Below are positions 1 through 8,988 of a stretch of 64,000 nt of DNA, in pieces (position 1 is the first letter of the stretch; the number at the start of each line of letters is the position of its first letter). The translations under genes and the position numbers were made by a program. Source of the stretch: an uncultured Gammaproteobacteria bacterium (lineage in GTDB: Bacteria > Pseudomonadota > Gammaproteobacteria > GCA-002705445 > GCA-002716945); the NCBI GenBank assembly GCA_902632305.1, contig CACPCG010000002.1, positions 149,774 through 213,773 of the forward strand, given 5' to 3'. Under the pieces are notes generated by a model that searched no databases, was not told where the DNA came from, and saw nothing but the letters and a program-made list of their open reading frames with translations.

Positions 1-62
1 ATCTGCGCTTATTTTATGAAAATGACATGAATTTTCTCCGTCAATTTGAGGGAATTAAGTAA
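1..62 (+). CDS. pheS: Phenylalanyl-tRNA synthetase alpha subunit, C-terminal end (partial)
   Basis: Only the last 19 codons are in the window. The reading frame that ends with TAA at 60-62 gives LRLFYENDMNFLRQFEGIK, which matches the conserved PheS C-terminus (RLFYENDxRFLxQF). It ends two bases before the pheT start, the usual pheST arrangement. The catalytic alpha subunit lies mostly upstream of the window. Confidence 0.9.
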   Translation, partial: LRLFYENDMNFLRQFEGIK

Positions 63-64
63 CG

Positions 65-2086
65 ATGAAAATTACAACAGACTGGCTGTCAGACTTTATT
101 AAAGTTAATAAAAGAAGAGATATCTCTAGTGATCTCACACATCTTGGTCTAGAAGTCGATAAGGTTAAAAAGGTTAAAGATAGACAGCTAATTGAGATTG
201 ATATCACACCTAACAGAGCAGATTGTTTGAGCATTTATGGCATTGCGAGAGATTTGTCTGCATTATATAAGATTAACAAAAATCCCATAAAACAGCACAA
301 GCTTAAGATTACGAGAAAAATCTCTTTGGATTTAAATATCAATCATAAGATATCACCTCATTATTCTGGAATTATAATTAAAAATGTTGATAACACTGTA
401 AAGACACCAACCTATATATCAAGAAGATTGCAATATTGTGGCATTACACCAAAAAATCTTATTGTAGATATACTTAATTTTGTGATGCTTGAGATAGGTC
501 AGCCTATGCATGTTTTTGATTTGGATGAGATTGAAGACTCATTGTGTGTCCGATTCTCCAAGGATGGTGAGAGAATATCCTGTTTAGATGGCAAAACATA
601 TACCTTAAATAAGACTATACCGGTTATTGCTGATAAAAATAAACCTATCGCTATAGCTGGAATAATTGGAGGTATTGAGAGTTCGACAACTATTAAAACA
701 AAAAATGTATTAATCGAGTCAGCGTTTTTCGTACCTGATATAATTAGGGCTGCATCTAAGCATTTTCGATTGCAAACAGACTCCTCATTTAGGTTCGAGC
801 GAGGTGTAGATCCTGAAATAAATAGAGTAGCTCTGGAAAGGGTAGTCTATTTACTCAAAGATATTATTAGAATAAAAAAGATTGAAAATTTTTCCACGAG
901 ATTAAAAACAAGCAAATATTTAAAACAATCAAAGATCAATCTAGATTTAGATGAGATTCAAAAAGTTATTGGCATATCTCTTGAGTCAAAGTATGTTTTT
1001 GACGTATTTAAAAGATTAGACTTTAATCCCACTTACAAATCAAAAAAAAATATTCAAATTCTTGAGCCAACTTTCAGATTTGATATTAAAAATTCCAGAG
1101 ATCTGATAGAGGAAGTTGCAAGAGTGTATGGGTATAATAATCTGCCCTCTCAAATTCCTCAGAATACAATAAGCTCAAAATTTTATGATAAATCACTGAC
1201 ACAATTCATAACAGGCGCATTGTCAGATCGCGGGTATAATGAAGTTATCAACTTTAGCTTTATTCCTAGTAACTCTCAGACAGTCACATCGGATGATAAG
1301 AATATCTTAAAAATTCTCAATCCTATTTCAACAGATAAGTCTGAAATGAGAACGTCTATGTTCTTCGGTCTAATGAAGAATATCTTGTATAACATATCAC
1401 GGAAAGAGAGTAATTTAATGATATACGAAAATGGTAAGGTTTACATAAAAGGTAATTCAAATAAAATAATCGAGAAACAAGTGATTGCAGGCGCAGTGAC
1501 TGGCACGAAGTATCCTGCTAACATAAAGTCAGATAATCATTTTCAGAACTTTCTTGATGTCAAAGGGGATTTATTAAGTATTATCCCTAATTTATCAATA
1601 GATCGAGTCTCTTGTGAGCGATATTTATCTAAGTCTTGCCAGGCATTGATAATTCAAGGTAGTAAAATTGTTGGTAAATTAGGTCAAGTAGACGGTGGCA
1701 TTCTTAAATCATTTGGTATTAAACAAGAAACTTTTTATTTCGAGATGTACCCAGATATTTTGTCACATATTAGAGATCCCTCATATAAAGAATTCTCAAT
1801 TTATCCGACAATAAAAAGAGATTTGACACTTTTGATAACACGTACCCACAGAATTGGAGATGTAATAAAAAAAATTAGAGGAAATCAATACAAACACCTG
1901 ATAAATATTAAAATTAGTGATATATTTTGTGGTAAGAGTGAGGATTATCATAATCTTAAGAGCGTGACCTTGGAATTCTTATTTCAAAAAAACGACGGCA
2001 CTCTCAAAGATGATACAGTTGCTAGAGTTATGGATAAAATAATTACTCAAATACAAAATGAATTAAAAATCGAGATAAAACTATAA
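65..2086 (+). CDS. pheT: Phenylalanyl-tRNA synthetase beta subunit lacking the OB-fold tRNA-binding domain
   Basis: This is the beta subunit of the alpha2-beta2 enzyme that charges tRNA-Phe. It has 673 residues against about 795 in E. coli. The N-terminal segment (residues 1-33, ending GLEVDKV) runs almost directly into the B3/B4 start (IEIDITPNRADCLSIYGIARD, residues 43-63). The roughly 110-residue EMAP/OB-fold tRNA-binding domain normally found between them is absent. The rest is present: the GQPMHVFD region, the B5 domain (LIEEVARVYGYNN), and the C-terminal anticodon-binding domain (YPTIKRDLTLLI onward). The gene follows pheS by two bases and its stop codon abuts the ihfA start. Function is well supported; the missing domain is the oddity. 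Confidence 0.95.
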   Translation: MKITTDWLSDFIKVNKRRDISSDLTHLGLEVDKVKKVKDRQLIEIDITPNRADCLSIYGIARDLSALYKINKNPIKQHKLKITRKISLDLNINHKISPHYSGIIIKNVDNTVKTPTYISRRLQYCGITPKNLIVDILNFVMLEIGQPMHVFDLDEIEDSLCVRFSKDGERISCLDGKTYTLNKTIPVIADKNKPIAIAGIIGGIESSTTIKTKNVLIESAFFVPDIIRAASKHFRLQTDSSFRFERGVDPEINRVALERVVYLLKDIIRIKKIENFSTRLKTSKYLKQSKINLDLDEIQKVIGISLESKYVFDVFKRLDFNPTYKSKKNIQILEPTFRFDIKNSRDLIEEVARVYGYNNLPSQIPQNTISSKFYDKSLTQFITGALSDRGYNEVINFSFIPSNSQTVTSDDKNILKILNPISTDKSEMRTSMFFGLMKNILYNISRKESNLMIYENGKVYIKGNSNKIIEKQVIAGAVTGTKYPANIKSDNHFQNFLDVKGDLLSIIPNLSIDRVSCERYLSKSCQALIIQGSKIVGKLGQVDGGILKSFGIKQETFYFEMYPDILSHIRDPSYKEFSIYPTIKRDLTLLITRTHRIGDVIKKIRGNQYKHLINIKISDIFCGKSEDYHNLKSVTLEFLFQKNDGTLKDDTVARVMDKIITQIQNELKIEIKL

Positions 2087-2398
2087 ATGACGATTACAAA
2101 AAACACACTAGTTGAACTCTTATATAATGAGGTTGGCCTTAATAAACGAGAAGCTAGAGAATTTATAGAAATGTTTTTTGAATCAATAAAAAAAAACTTA
2201 GAGAATGGGAATGATATAAAGTTATCTGGCTTTGGAAATTTTATTTTGAGAAACAAAAATGCTAGACCAGGAAGGAATCCTAAAACAGGCGAGGATGTAA
2301 CTATATCAGAGAGAAGAGTTGTTACTTTTAAATCAGGTCTCAAACTTAAAACTAAGTTAGAAGCATATGATGGAAACACAAATAAAGAATCAAGTTAA
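2087..2398 (+). CDS. ihfA: Integration host factor alpha subunit
   Basis: This is a DNA-bending nucleoid protein of the HU/IHF family, 103 residues, expected to act as a heterodimer with IhfB. The family signature is clear: the dimerisation core ([24 protein letters not shown]) with the intercalating proline in the beta-arm tip region ([11 protein letters not shown]), then [12 protein letters not shown]. The start codon directly follows the pheT stop, which is the conserved pheT-ihfA junction of gammaproteobacteria and implies co-transcription and translational coupling. Its own end overlaps the merR-type gene by 32 bases. Confidence 0.95.
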   Translation: MTITKNTLVELLYNEVGLNKREAREFIEMFFESIKKNLENGNDIKLSGFGNFILRNKNARPGRNPKTGEDVTISERRVVTFKSGLKLKTKLEAYDGNTNKESS

Positions 2399-2723
2399 CA
2401 TTCCAAATAAAAGATATTTTTCCATTGGAGAAGTATCACAAATATGTGATTTAAAAACACATGTTCTAAGATATTGGGAACAGGAGTTTAGCCAATTAGA
2501 TCCTATAAAGAGAAGGGGAAATCGAAGATATTATCAACAAAAGGATTTACTTCTTGTACTTGAAATTAAAGACTTACTTCAAAATCAAGGATATACTATT
2601 GAAGGCGCAAAAACTAAGCTAGAGAGTAATTCTTCACCTACACCAATAGAAGGTACAGATAAGCAAGTAATCAAACAAATTAAAAATGATTTAGAAAAAT
2701 TATTAGCAACCTTAAATAAATAG
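2367..2723 (+). CDS. MerR-family transcriptional regulator
   Basis: This is a 118-residue protein with an N-terminal MerR-type winged helix-turn-helix at about residues 16-62 ([22 protein letters not shown], then the RRGNRRYY wing). A short C-terminal helical part ([11 protein letters not shown]) could form the dimer coiled coil. There is no obvious metal- or ligand-binding cysteine set. A small MerR gene right after ihfA is a widespread arrangement in proteobacteria, but its target genes are not known to me. It overlaps the 3' end of ihfA, so it is translated from the same message. The start could be this ATG or the next codon, which is also ATG. Confidence 0.85.
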   Translation: MMETQIKNQVNIPNKRYFSIGEVSQICDLKTHVLRYWEQEFSQLDPIKRRGNRRYYQQKDLLLVLEIKDLLQNQGYTIEGAKTKLESNSSPTPIEGTDKQVIKQIKNDLEKLLATLNK

Positions 2724-3398
2724 ATGTCATCAAAAATTGTTACTAAATATAATTATCAGAAGTACATCACAAATAAAGTAAATAATCTAAGATATTATTG
2801 TCTTTCGGAAGATCTAAATGTCCCCAGTGTCACATCTATTCTGAGGAGCACTTCATTAGTTAATTCTAAATTTTCTGGCAAGATAACCGATTCAATGGAA
2901 ATAGGTGATATGATGCATCAGTTTTTAGAAAACTACATATCAGGTATTGATGTAGTTGACAATTATCTCGGAAAAACGTCAAATACTGAGATTGCATCGT
3001 CATTAGCAAAGCTTGTAATTGATAATTTGATTATGAATTTGGACGAGATTTGGGGATCTGAGGTTTCTGTCCACTACAAAGACCAATATGCGGGAACGAT
3101 TGATCTTATCGCTATTATTGATGGTAAAATTTCCATCATTGATTATAAGTCTTCTTATAGAACAAAAACACTTCACGAATTAAAAGATTTTTTTCTCCAG
3201 TGTGCGGCTTATGCCATAGCACATGATTGGCAATATGGCACCACTATTGATTCAATAATGATTTTTCAGGTTACACGAGGAGGCGATTTTGAGCAAAATG
3301 TAATTTCAAATCCTGAATTAGAAAATTATAAAGAAATGTGGTTTCAAAGATTAAGTGAATTTAATGTTAAAATAACAAGTCATGAAGGTAGATCCTAA
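2724..3398 (+). CDS. PD-(D/E)XK nuclease superfamily protein (RecB/MGME1-like)
   Basis: This is a predicted single-domain DNA exonuclease of 224 residues. The order of motifs fits the RecB/MGME1 branch of the PD-(D/E)XK fold: an early His in GDMMHQFLE (H65), an acidic residue in GSEVSVHY (E113), the metal-binding Asp in AGTIDLIA (D127), the core motif IIDYKSS (D140, K142), and the motif QCAAYA (Q159, Y163). The start ATG directly follows the upstream TAG and the 3' end overlaps the first cistron of prfB by 17 bases. The substrate is unknown. It could act in replication or repair on single-stranded ends, as family members do; this is inference. Confidence 0.75.
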   Translation: MSSKIVTKYNYQKYITNKVNNLRYYCLSEDLNVPSVTSILRSTSLVNSKFSGKITDSMEIGDMMHQFLENYISGIDVVDNYLGKTSNTEIASSLAKLVIDNLIMNLDEIWGSEVSVHYKDQYAGTIDLIAIIDGKISIIDYKSSYRTKTLHELKDFFLQCAAYAIAHDWQYGTTIDSIMIFQVTRGGDFEQNVISNPELENYKEMWFQRLSEFNVKITSHEGRS

Positions 3399-4495
3399 TA
3401 TTGTCCTAGAAAATTGTAAACAGCTATCTCAGAAGCTCACAGAGATAAGGAGGTTAGTTTGACCTCTCTAAGCTTCAGACAGATATAAGTAACATTGAGA
3501 AAGACCTTGAATCTGAATCAAATTGGAATGATAAGCCAAAAATGCGTGAGTTACAGATAAGCCATAAGAATAAAACAAAGCAGTTTGAAGAGATAACTAA
3601 AATAGGGAATGATATAGAGTTAATACAGTATTCCATGAATTCCATATTACAAGAGAAAAACCTTGATGAAAATCTAGAACTTCTTCAAGAGATGAATCAT
3701 CTGATGCAAAATAGTCAAAAAAGCCTTAAGAATCTGGAGACATCATTTATGTTTAAGAATAAGGAAGATACTTGTAATTTATTCATTGATATACATTCTG
3801 GGTCAGGAGGAACAGAAGCACAAGATTGGGTGGAGATGCTCATGAGAATGTATATTAAATGGACTGAATCACATAATTTTAAACATGAGATGGTTGAGAT
3901 TACAGAGGGCGATGTAGCAGGCCTGAAAAGCGTCACATTGAAAGTTTCAGGAGACTATGCTTATGGTTGGTTGAGAACTGAGACGGGAGTTCATAGATTA
4001 GTAAGAAAATCCCCATTTGATTCTGGAAATAGAAGACATACTTCTTTTGCATCTGTTTTTGTATATCCTCAAATTGAAGATGACATTATTGTAGATCTTA
4101 ATCCAGCAGATTTAAGAATAGATGTCTATCGGGCAAGTGGAGCTGGTGGACAACATGTAAATACAACAGAATCAGCAGTTCGGATAACACACATACCAAC
4201 TAAAATTGTCACTCAATGTCAGAATGATCGTTCTCAGCATAAAAATAAAGAAAATGCCTTAAAGCAACTTCATGCTAAACTATATTTATATGAACAAGAG
4301 AAAAAAAATAAAATTAAAAACAAGATAGAGTCAGAAAAGTCTGATATTTCTTGGGGTAGCCAGATAAGATCATATGTCTTAGATGACTCAAGAATAAAAG
4401 ATTTAAGAACTAAATACGAAACGAGTAATATTCAGAGTGTCTTGGATGGAAACATCGATGGATTTATTGAAGAAAGTTTAAAACAAGGCTATTAA
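3382..4495 (+). CDS. prfB: Peptide chain release factor 2, expressed by programmed +1 frameshift
   Basis: RF2 terminates translation at UGA and UAA. Translation starts at ATG 3382 ([16 protein letters not shown]...) and meets an in-frame TGA at 3460-3462. Reading resumes one base later at GAC 3461 and runs to 4495, giving about 370 residues against 365 in E. coli. Seen in the product: the anticodon-like SPF tripeptide (VRKSPFDSG), the catalytic GGQ (SGAGGQHVN) and [10 protein letters not shown]. An internal ATG at 3542 is not the real start, because it would drop the conserved N-terminal helix. lysS follows two bases downstream, the standard prfB-lysS pair. The frameshift makes RF2 autoregulatory. 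Confidence 0.93.
3451..3463 (+). other. RF2 programmed +1 frameshift site
   Basis: The sequence reads AGG AGG TTA GTT TGA C in the first frame, with the Shine-Dalgarno-like AGGAGG beginning at 3448. Its spacing to the slippery codon equals E. coli (AGGGGG, three bases, CTT TGA C). The slippery codon is GTT (3457-3459) instead of the usual CTT. The UGA followed by C is the weak terminator context normally found here. Confidence 0.85.
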
Positions 4496-4497
4496 AA

Positions 4498-5967
4498 ATG
4501 ACAGATGAAAATAAATTAATTTCTGAAAGAAAAAATAAATTTGAGAAAATTAAGAAGCATCAAAATCCATATCCGAATAATTTTAAGAAAAATATTAGTG
4601 CGGTAGATATCCTCGATTTATACAAATCAAAAGATAAGACAGAATTAGAGAAAGTTGATTTATCATATGCTATTTCGGGTAGACTTCTAACTATAAGGGT
4701 TATGGGCAATTCAACATTCGCAAACTTACACGACGAGACAGGGAAAATTCAAATATATTTATCTAAAAAAACAGTTGGTGATAATCAGTACGATATACTC
4801 AAAAATCTTGATTTGGGAGATATTGTAGGTGTTGAAGGTTCTATTTTTAAAACAAAAACTGGCGAAGTAACAATTAATGTCGCGAAGATTATTTTACTGT
4901 CGAAATCAGTGAGACCTCTTCCAGAGAAATTTCATGGAATTTCAGATATTGAGATTAAGTATAGGCAAAGATATCTAGATTTAATGATAAATCCTGATAG
5001 CAAAGAGGTTTTTAGAAAGCGTTCTCTTATAGTAAATACGATTCGTTCGTTATTTATTAAAAATAAATTTTTAGAAGTAGAGACCCCAATGATGCATCCT
5101 ATTCCGGGTGGTGCCAACGCAAAACCATTTGTTACACACCACAATACTCTAGATTTAGATCTTTATCTCAGAATTGCGCCTGAGTTATATTTGAAGCGAT
5201 GTATTATTGGAGGTTTTGAGAGAGTTTTTGAAATAAATCGAAGTTTTAGAAACGAGGGATTGTCTATCAAACATAATCCAGAGTTCACAATGATTGAGTT
5301 TTATATAGCATATGAGGAATTCACTTATCTTATGACCTTTATCGAGAAAATCTTTAAGGAACTATTTGGTGCTCTTGAACTTGAAAGTGAATTTATATAC
5401 CAAGATGAAAAAATATTAACAACGATACCATTTGAACGTTTAAAATTTCATCAGGCTATAATAAACAATGTTAAAGAAATAGACGGCAATAACATCAATA
5501 ATTTAGAGATACTTCAGTCATATTGTAATACGAGGGGTTATAAGGTAGCGGATAACTCTAATGCAGATGAACATTTGCTAGAAATTTTTGAAAAAGAGGT
5601 CGAAAAGACCTTACACTCACCTACTTTCATTACTCATTATCCAACTAGTGTCTCGCCTCTGGCGAGATCGTGTGATGATAATCCAGAATTATGCGAAAGA
5701 TTTGAACTTTTTATAGCTGGCCGAGAAATAGCAAATGGATTTTCAGAATTAAACGATCCAGAGGAGCAATCAAGACGTTTTAAAAATCAAGTGGGAAATG
5801 AGGATGAACAAATGAAATATGATGATGATTTCATAAAAGCTTTAGAATATGGAATGCCGCCAACTACTGGAGCTGGAATAGGTATAGATAGATTAGTGAT
5901 GTTACTTACGAATTGTGGATCAATCAGAGATGTTTTACTTTTCCCTCAAATGAGACCTAAAAAATAA
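4498..5967 (+). CDS. lysS: Lysyl-tRNA synthetase (class II)
   Basis: This enzyme charges tRNA-Lys in the cytoplasm. It has 489 residues, close to the usual 500. An N-terminal OB-fold anticodon-binding domain (about residues 55-150; SGRLLTIRVMGNSTFANLHD) precedes the class II catalytic core. Class II motif 2 is visible in FRNEGLSIKHNPEFTMIEFY and motif 3 in GAGIGIDRLVMLLT near the C-terminus. It starts two bases after prfB and is probably co-transcribed with it. Its 3' end overlaps the converging small gene on the minus strand by 33 bases. Confidence 0.97.
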   Translation: MTDENKLISERKNKFEKIKKHQNPYPNNFKKNISAVDILDLYKSKDKTELEKVDLSYAISGRLLTIRVMGNSTFANLHDETGKIQIYLSKKTVGDNQYDILKNLDLGDIVGVEGSIFKTKTGEVTINVAKIILLSKSVRPLPEKFHGISDIEIKYRQRYLDLMINPDSKEVFRKRSLIVNTIRSLFIKNKFLEVETPMMHPIPGGANAKPFVTHHNTLDLDLYLRIAPELYLKRCIIGGFERVFEINRSFRNEGLSIKHNPEFTMIEFYIAYEEFTYLMTFIEKIFKELFGALELESEFIYQDEKILTTIPFERLKFHQAIINNVKEIDGNNINNLEILQSYCNTRGYKVADNSNADEHLLEIFEKEVEKTLHSPTFITHYPTSVSPLARSCDDNPELCERFELFIAGREIANGFSELNDPEEQSRRFKNQVGNEDEQMKYDDDFIKALEYGMPPTTGAGIGIDRLVMLLTNCGSIRDVLLFPQMRPKK

Positions 5968-6192
5968 TTCCTCATAATTCTGAAAAAAATCATTAGTATC
6001 TACAAATTTCAATAACTGATTTTCTCCATCGTTGTTGACAAAATCAACTATTATTTCTTTATCTATTGAGAGTGAGAAGTATCTACCATCATCAAAGTAA
6101 ACTCTGACTTGATTATTCACCGTTTGAATCTCAATCTGTTTTTTTGAGAAGAAATTTTCAATTTCGGCGAGAGTCTCATGTAGATTATTCAT
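5935..6192 (-). CDS. Small hypothetical protein downstream of purB
   Basis: This is an 85-residue protein that I do not recognise. It is acidic, predicted soluble, and starts MNNLHETLAEIENFF, followed by alternating beta-like segments (IEIQTVNNQVRVYFDDGRYFSLSI). No signal peptide or membrane segment is visible. It is believed real because its ATG overlaps the purB stop by 8 bases on the same strand, a typical translational-coupling arrangement, and because without it about 220 bases would be non-coding in a very compact genome. Its 3' end runs 33 bases into the end of lysS on the opposite strand. Confidence 0.55.
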   Translation of the reverse strand: MNNLHETLAEIENFFSKKQIEIQTVNNQVRVYFDDGRYFSLSIDKEIIVDFVNNDGENQLLKFVDTNDFFQNYEELFFRSHLREK

Positions 6193-7546
6193 TGCTTAGT
6201 GAAATTGAATATCCCAAATAATCTGATGGCTTAAGATTAAGTAGTATGTTTTTTTCTTTTTTGGGAATATCTAGGGAGTTTATTATATTAATTATAATTT
6301 CTCTATTAAGCTTTTTTCCTCTTGAAAATTTTTTTAAGAGCTCATACGGATCCTTGTTTGAATATTTTCTTGCAATCATTTGAATCGGCTCTGCCAATAT
6401 TTCCCAAGACTCATCTAATTCATTAGACAGCTGTTCCTTATTGATACTAATTTTATCTAAACCTATTAAAATATTTTTATATGCTACAATAGAGTAACCA
6501 AATGCCACTCCAATGTTTCTTAACGTAGTCGAGTCTGACAGATCCCTTTGTAGTCTACTAATGACTAACTTTGACGAAAAATAGTTGAGTAAACTATTTG
6601 CAAGGCCTAGATTACCCTCCGCATTTTCAAAATTAATAGGATTAATTTTATGAGGCATTGTTGATGATCCGACCTCTCCTTTAACATTTTTTTGAATAAA
6701 ATAATTTTTTGATATATAACTCCACATATCTTGGGAAAGACCAATTAAAACAGAATTAATATGACTTAATTTATTCGAAATATTTGCAATATAATCATGT
6801 GATTCAATTTGAGTGGTGTGAGTATTTTGATTTAATCCGAGTGATTCAATAAATTTTTTTGTCTCTGATGGCCAGTTAATTGTTGGGTAGGCAAGTTTAT
6901 GAGATGAATAGTTGCCAGTTGCTCCATTCATTTTTCCCATTATTGGTATATCATTCATCATTTTAGAGATCTCATTAATTCTTTGGTAGTAAATTCTTAA
7001 TTCTTTACCCATCGTTGTAGGAGAGGCTGGTTGCCCATGAGTAAAAGCGAGCATTGAATCATTCGAATATTTTTTACTATACTGTTTAAGTAATTTAGTA
7101 ATTTTGCCTAGCTCAATTGATAAAATATTTACTCCCTCTCTTATCATGAGAGCATAAGCTAGATTATTGATATCTTCTGATGTGCAAAAGATATGGAGGA
7201 ATTCTTTGTAAATCTTGAGCTGACTATTGCCCTCTATTTTAGACTTTAAATAATATTCAACAGCTTTTACATCATGTTTTGTCGTATCCTCAATCTTTTT
7301 AACCTTCTTCGCTTCAGTTAAGTTAAAATCGGATAGAATATTCTTTAGAAAAGTTCTATTTTTTGACGATAGTTTTGGTAATTCACTGACACGTTTTATA
7401 TCAGATATGAAAATGAACCATGATATTTCAATTTCAAGACGTTTTTTTATTAATCCAAATTCTGAAAAAGAGTTTGCAATTTCCTTGCAGTATTTAGAAT
7501 ATCTGCCATCTAGAGGTGAGATTGATAGTAATTCATCTTTTTTCAT
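6185..7546 (-). CDS. purB: Adenylosuccinate lyase
   Basis: This enzyme acts twice in purine synthesis, releasing fumarate from SAICAR and from adenylosuccinate. It has 453 residues, as usual for proteobacterial PurB. The fumarase/aspartase-family signature is present (GEVGSSTMPHKINPINFENAEG), and the catalytic His region TTQIESHDYIANI and the upstream FTHGQPASPTTMGKE match PurB. In E. coli purB follows mnmA-hflD; here those genes are 6 kb away. It is divergent from fumC across a 62-base spacer and is followed by an overlapping 85-codon gene. Confidence 0.95.
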   Translation of the reverse strand: MKKDELLSISPLDGRYSKYCKEIANSFSEFGLIKKRLEIEISWFIFISDIKRVSELPKLSSKNRTFLKNILSDFNLTEAKKVKKIEDTTKHDVKAVEYYLKSKIEGNSQLKIYKEFLHIFCTSEDINNLAYALMIREGVNILSIELGKITKLLKQYSKKYSNDSMLAFTHGQPASPTTMGKELRIYYQRINEISKMMNDIPIMGKMNGATGNYSSHKLAYPTINWPSETKKFIESLGLNQNTHTTQIESHDYIANISNKLSHINSVLIGLSQDMWSYISKNYFIQKNVKGEVGSSTMPHKINPINFENAEGNLGLANSLLNYFSSKLVISRLQRDLSDSTTLRNIGVAFGYSIVAYKNILIGLDKISINKEQLSNELDESWEILAEPIQMIARKYSNKDPYELLKKFSRGKKLNREIIINIINSLDIPKKEKNILLNLKPSDYLGYSISLSNE

Positions 7547-7608
7547 TCTATTCTTTATCTCAAAAATGTTATCATAGCATATATATTAGTTTTTTTACAT
7601 GAAAGGTA
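7547..7608. promoter_or_regulatory. Divergent purB / fumC intergenic promoter region
   Basis: This 62-base, very AT-rich spacer separates two divergent genes and must hold both promoters. TATCAT and TATATT-like segments at about 7571-7588 could serve as -10 elements, but I cannot assign -35 boxes with confidence. AAAGG just before the fumC ATG is a plausible ribosome binding site. Confidence 0.4.
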
Positions 7609-8988
7609 ATGAAGAAAAAAAGTTATAGAGTAGTCAGCGATTCGCTCGGAAAAGTGAAAGTTCCGAAAGATGCACTTTATGGGGCACAAACTCAAAGAGC
7701 AATAGATAATTTCAAAATAAGTTGGTATCGATTTGATCCTATTTTTCTGGAATCACTTGCCTCACTAAAGGCTGCATGTGCAATGGCTAATAAGAAAGCT
7801 AAGCTTATATCTGCCAGTAAATCTAGAGCCATACAACAGAGCGCAATGGAAATATTTAATAATATCGAAAAGTATTATGATCAGTTTCCAATTGATATAT
7901 TCCAAACTGGGTCAGGCACAAGCACTAACATGAATATGAATGAGGTGCTGGCAAGTCTCACAGAAAAAAAAATTAAATTAAAAATTCATCCCAACGATGA
8001 CATAAATAAATCTCAGAGTTCAAATGATGTAATACCATCTGCTATAAATATTTCCTCAGTGCTTTTATGTGATGAGCTATCAGATGTGATTGATTTTCTT
8101 ATAATGACTCTTATTGAAAAAGAATGGGAGTATAAAGATATAATTAAAACTGGAAGAACACATTTAATGGATGCTGTTCCCTTATCATTAGGATATGAAA
8201 TTGAAACATGGCGAGAGCAACTAGTACATGCAAATGAAGTTTTATTGACAAGTAAAGAGGAGTGTCAATTTTTACCAATTGGAGGAACTGCGATTGGCAC
8301 AGGACTAAATGCACCGAAGAGATTTTCTGATAACACTTGCAAAGAATTAAATAATATCTATAAAAAACAAAAAATGAAGTTTAAACCTAATCCAAATAAA
8401 TCAGAAATGATGAGTTCACAAAATCATATACTTACATTAAGTAGTTCATTATTGAGAATCTCATCATGTATTACGAAGATAGCAAATGATTTAAGATGGA
8501 TGAATAGTGGGCCAGTGTCAGGTTTGTCTGAGATTAAACTCAAACCGCTACAGCCCGGAAGCAGCATAATGCCAGGAAAGATAAATCCTGTGATACCAGA
8601 AGCTGTGCTCATGGCAATGACCCAGGTGTCCGGCAATCACTCATCTATAAATATGGCATGTCATAGTGGCACGTTCCAATTGAACACTATGTTGCCACTA
8701 TTAGCTCATAATATAATTGAGTCATTCAATTTATTGATTAGTTCAACTATGTCACTTACTAATACGGTTACTAGTTTTGAAATTAATGAATCCTCAATAA
8801 AATATAGTCTAGACCGCAACCCGATTATCGCAACTAGACTAAATGATATTGTTGGTTATGACAAAGCTGCTACTATTGTAAAAGAAGCCTATAAAACGAA
8901 TAAACCAATAATAGATGTTGCTGAGAGTATGACGGATCTTACAAGAAATCAATTAACTAAGTTACTCGATCCGAAAAAATTAGTCTAA
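7609..8988 (+). CDS. fumC: Fumarate hydratase, class II
   Basis: This is the iron-independent fumarase that interconverts fumarate and malate in the TCA cycle. It has 459 residues, the normal length. Visible motifs are the N-terminal GALYGAQTQRAIDNF, QTGSGTSTNMNMNEV, KTGRTHLMDAVPL (catalytic His) and the signature loop GSSIMPGKINPVIPEA. Its stop codon is followed directly by the start of the TolQ-like gene at 8989, so the metabolic gene and the three-gene membrane cluster may share a transcript. Confidence 0.96.
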   Translation: MKKKSYRVVSDSLGKVKVPKDALYGAQTQRAIDNFKISWYRFDPIFLESLASLKAACAMANKKAKLISASKSRAIQQSAMEIFNNIEKYYDQFPIDIFQTGSGTSTNMNMNEVLASLTEKKIKLKIHPNDDINKSQSSNDVIPSAINISSVLLCDELSDVIDFLIMTLIEKEWEYKDIIKTGRTHLMDAVPLSLGYEIETWREQLVHANEVLLTSKEECQFLPIGGTAIGTGLNAPKRFSDNTCKELNNIYKKQKMKFKPNPNKSEMMSSQNHILTLSSSLLRISSCITKIANDLRWMNSGPVSGLSEIKLKPLQPGSSIMPGKINPVIPEAVLMAMTQVSGNHSSINMACHSGTFQLNTMLPLLAHNIIESFNLLISSTMSLTNTVTSFEINESSIKYSLDRNPIIATRLNDIVGYDKAATIVKEAYKTNKPIIDVAESMTDLTRNQLTKLLDPKKLV

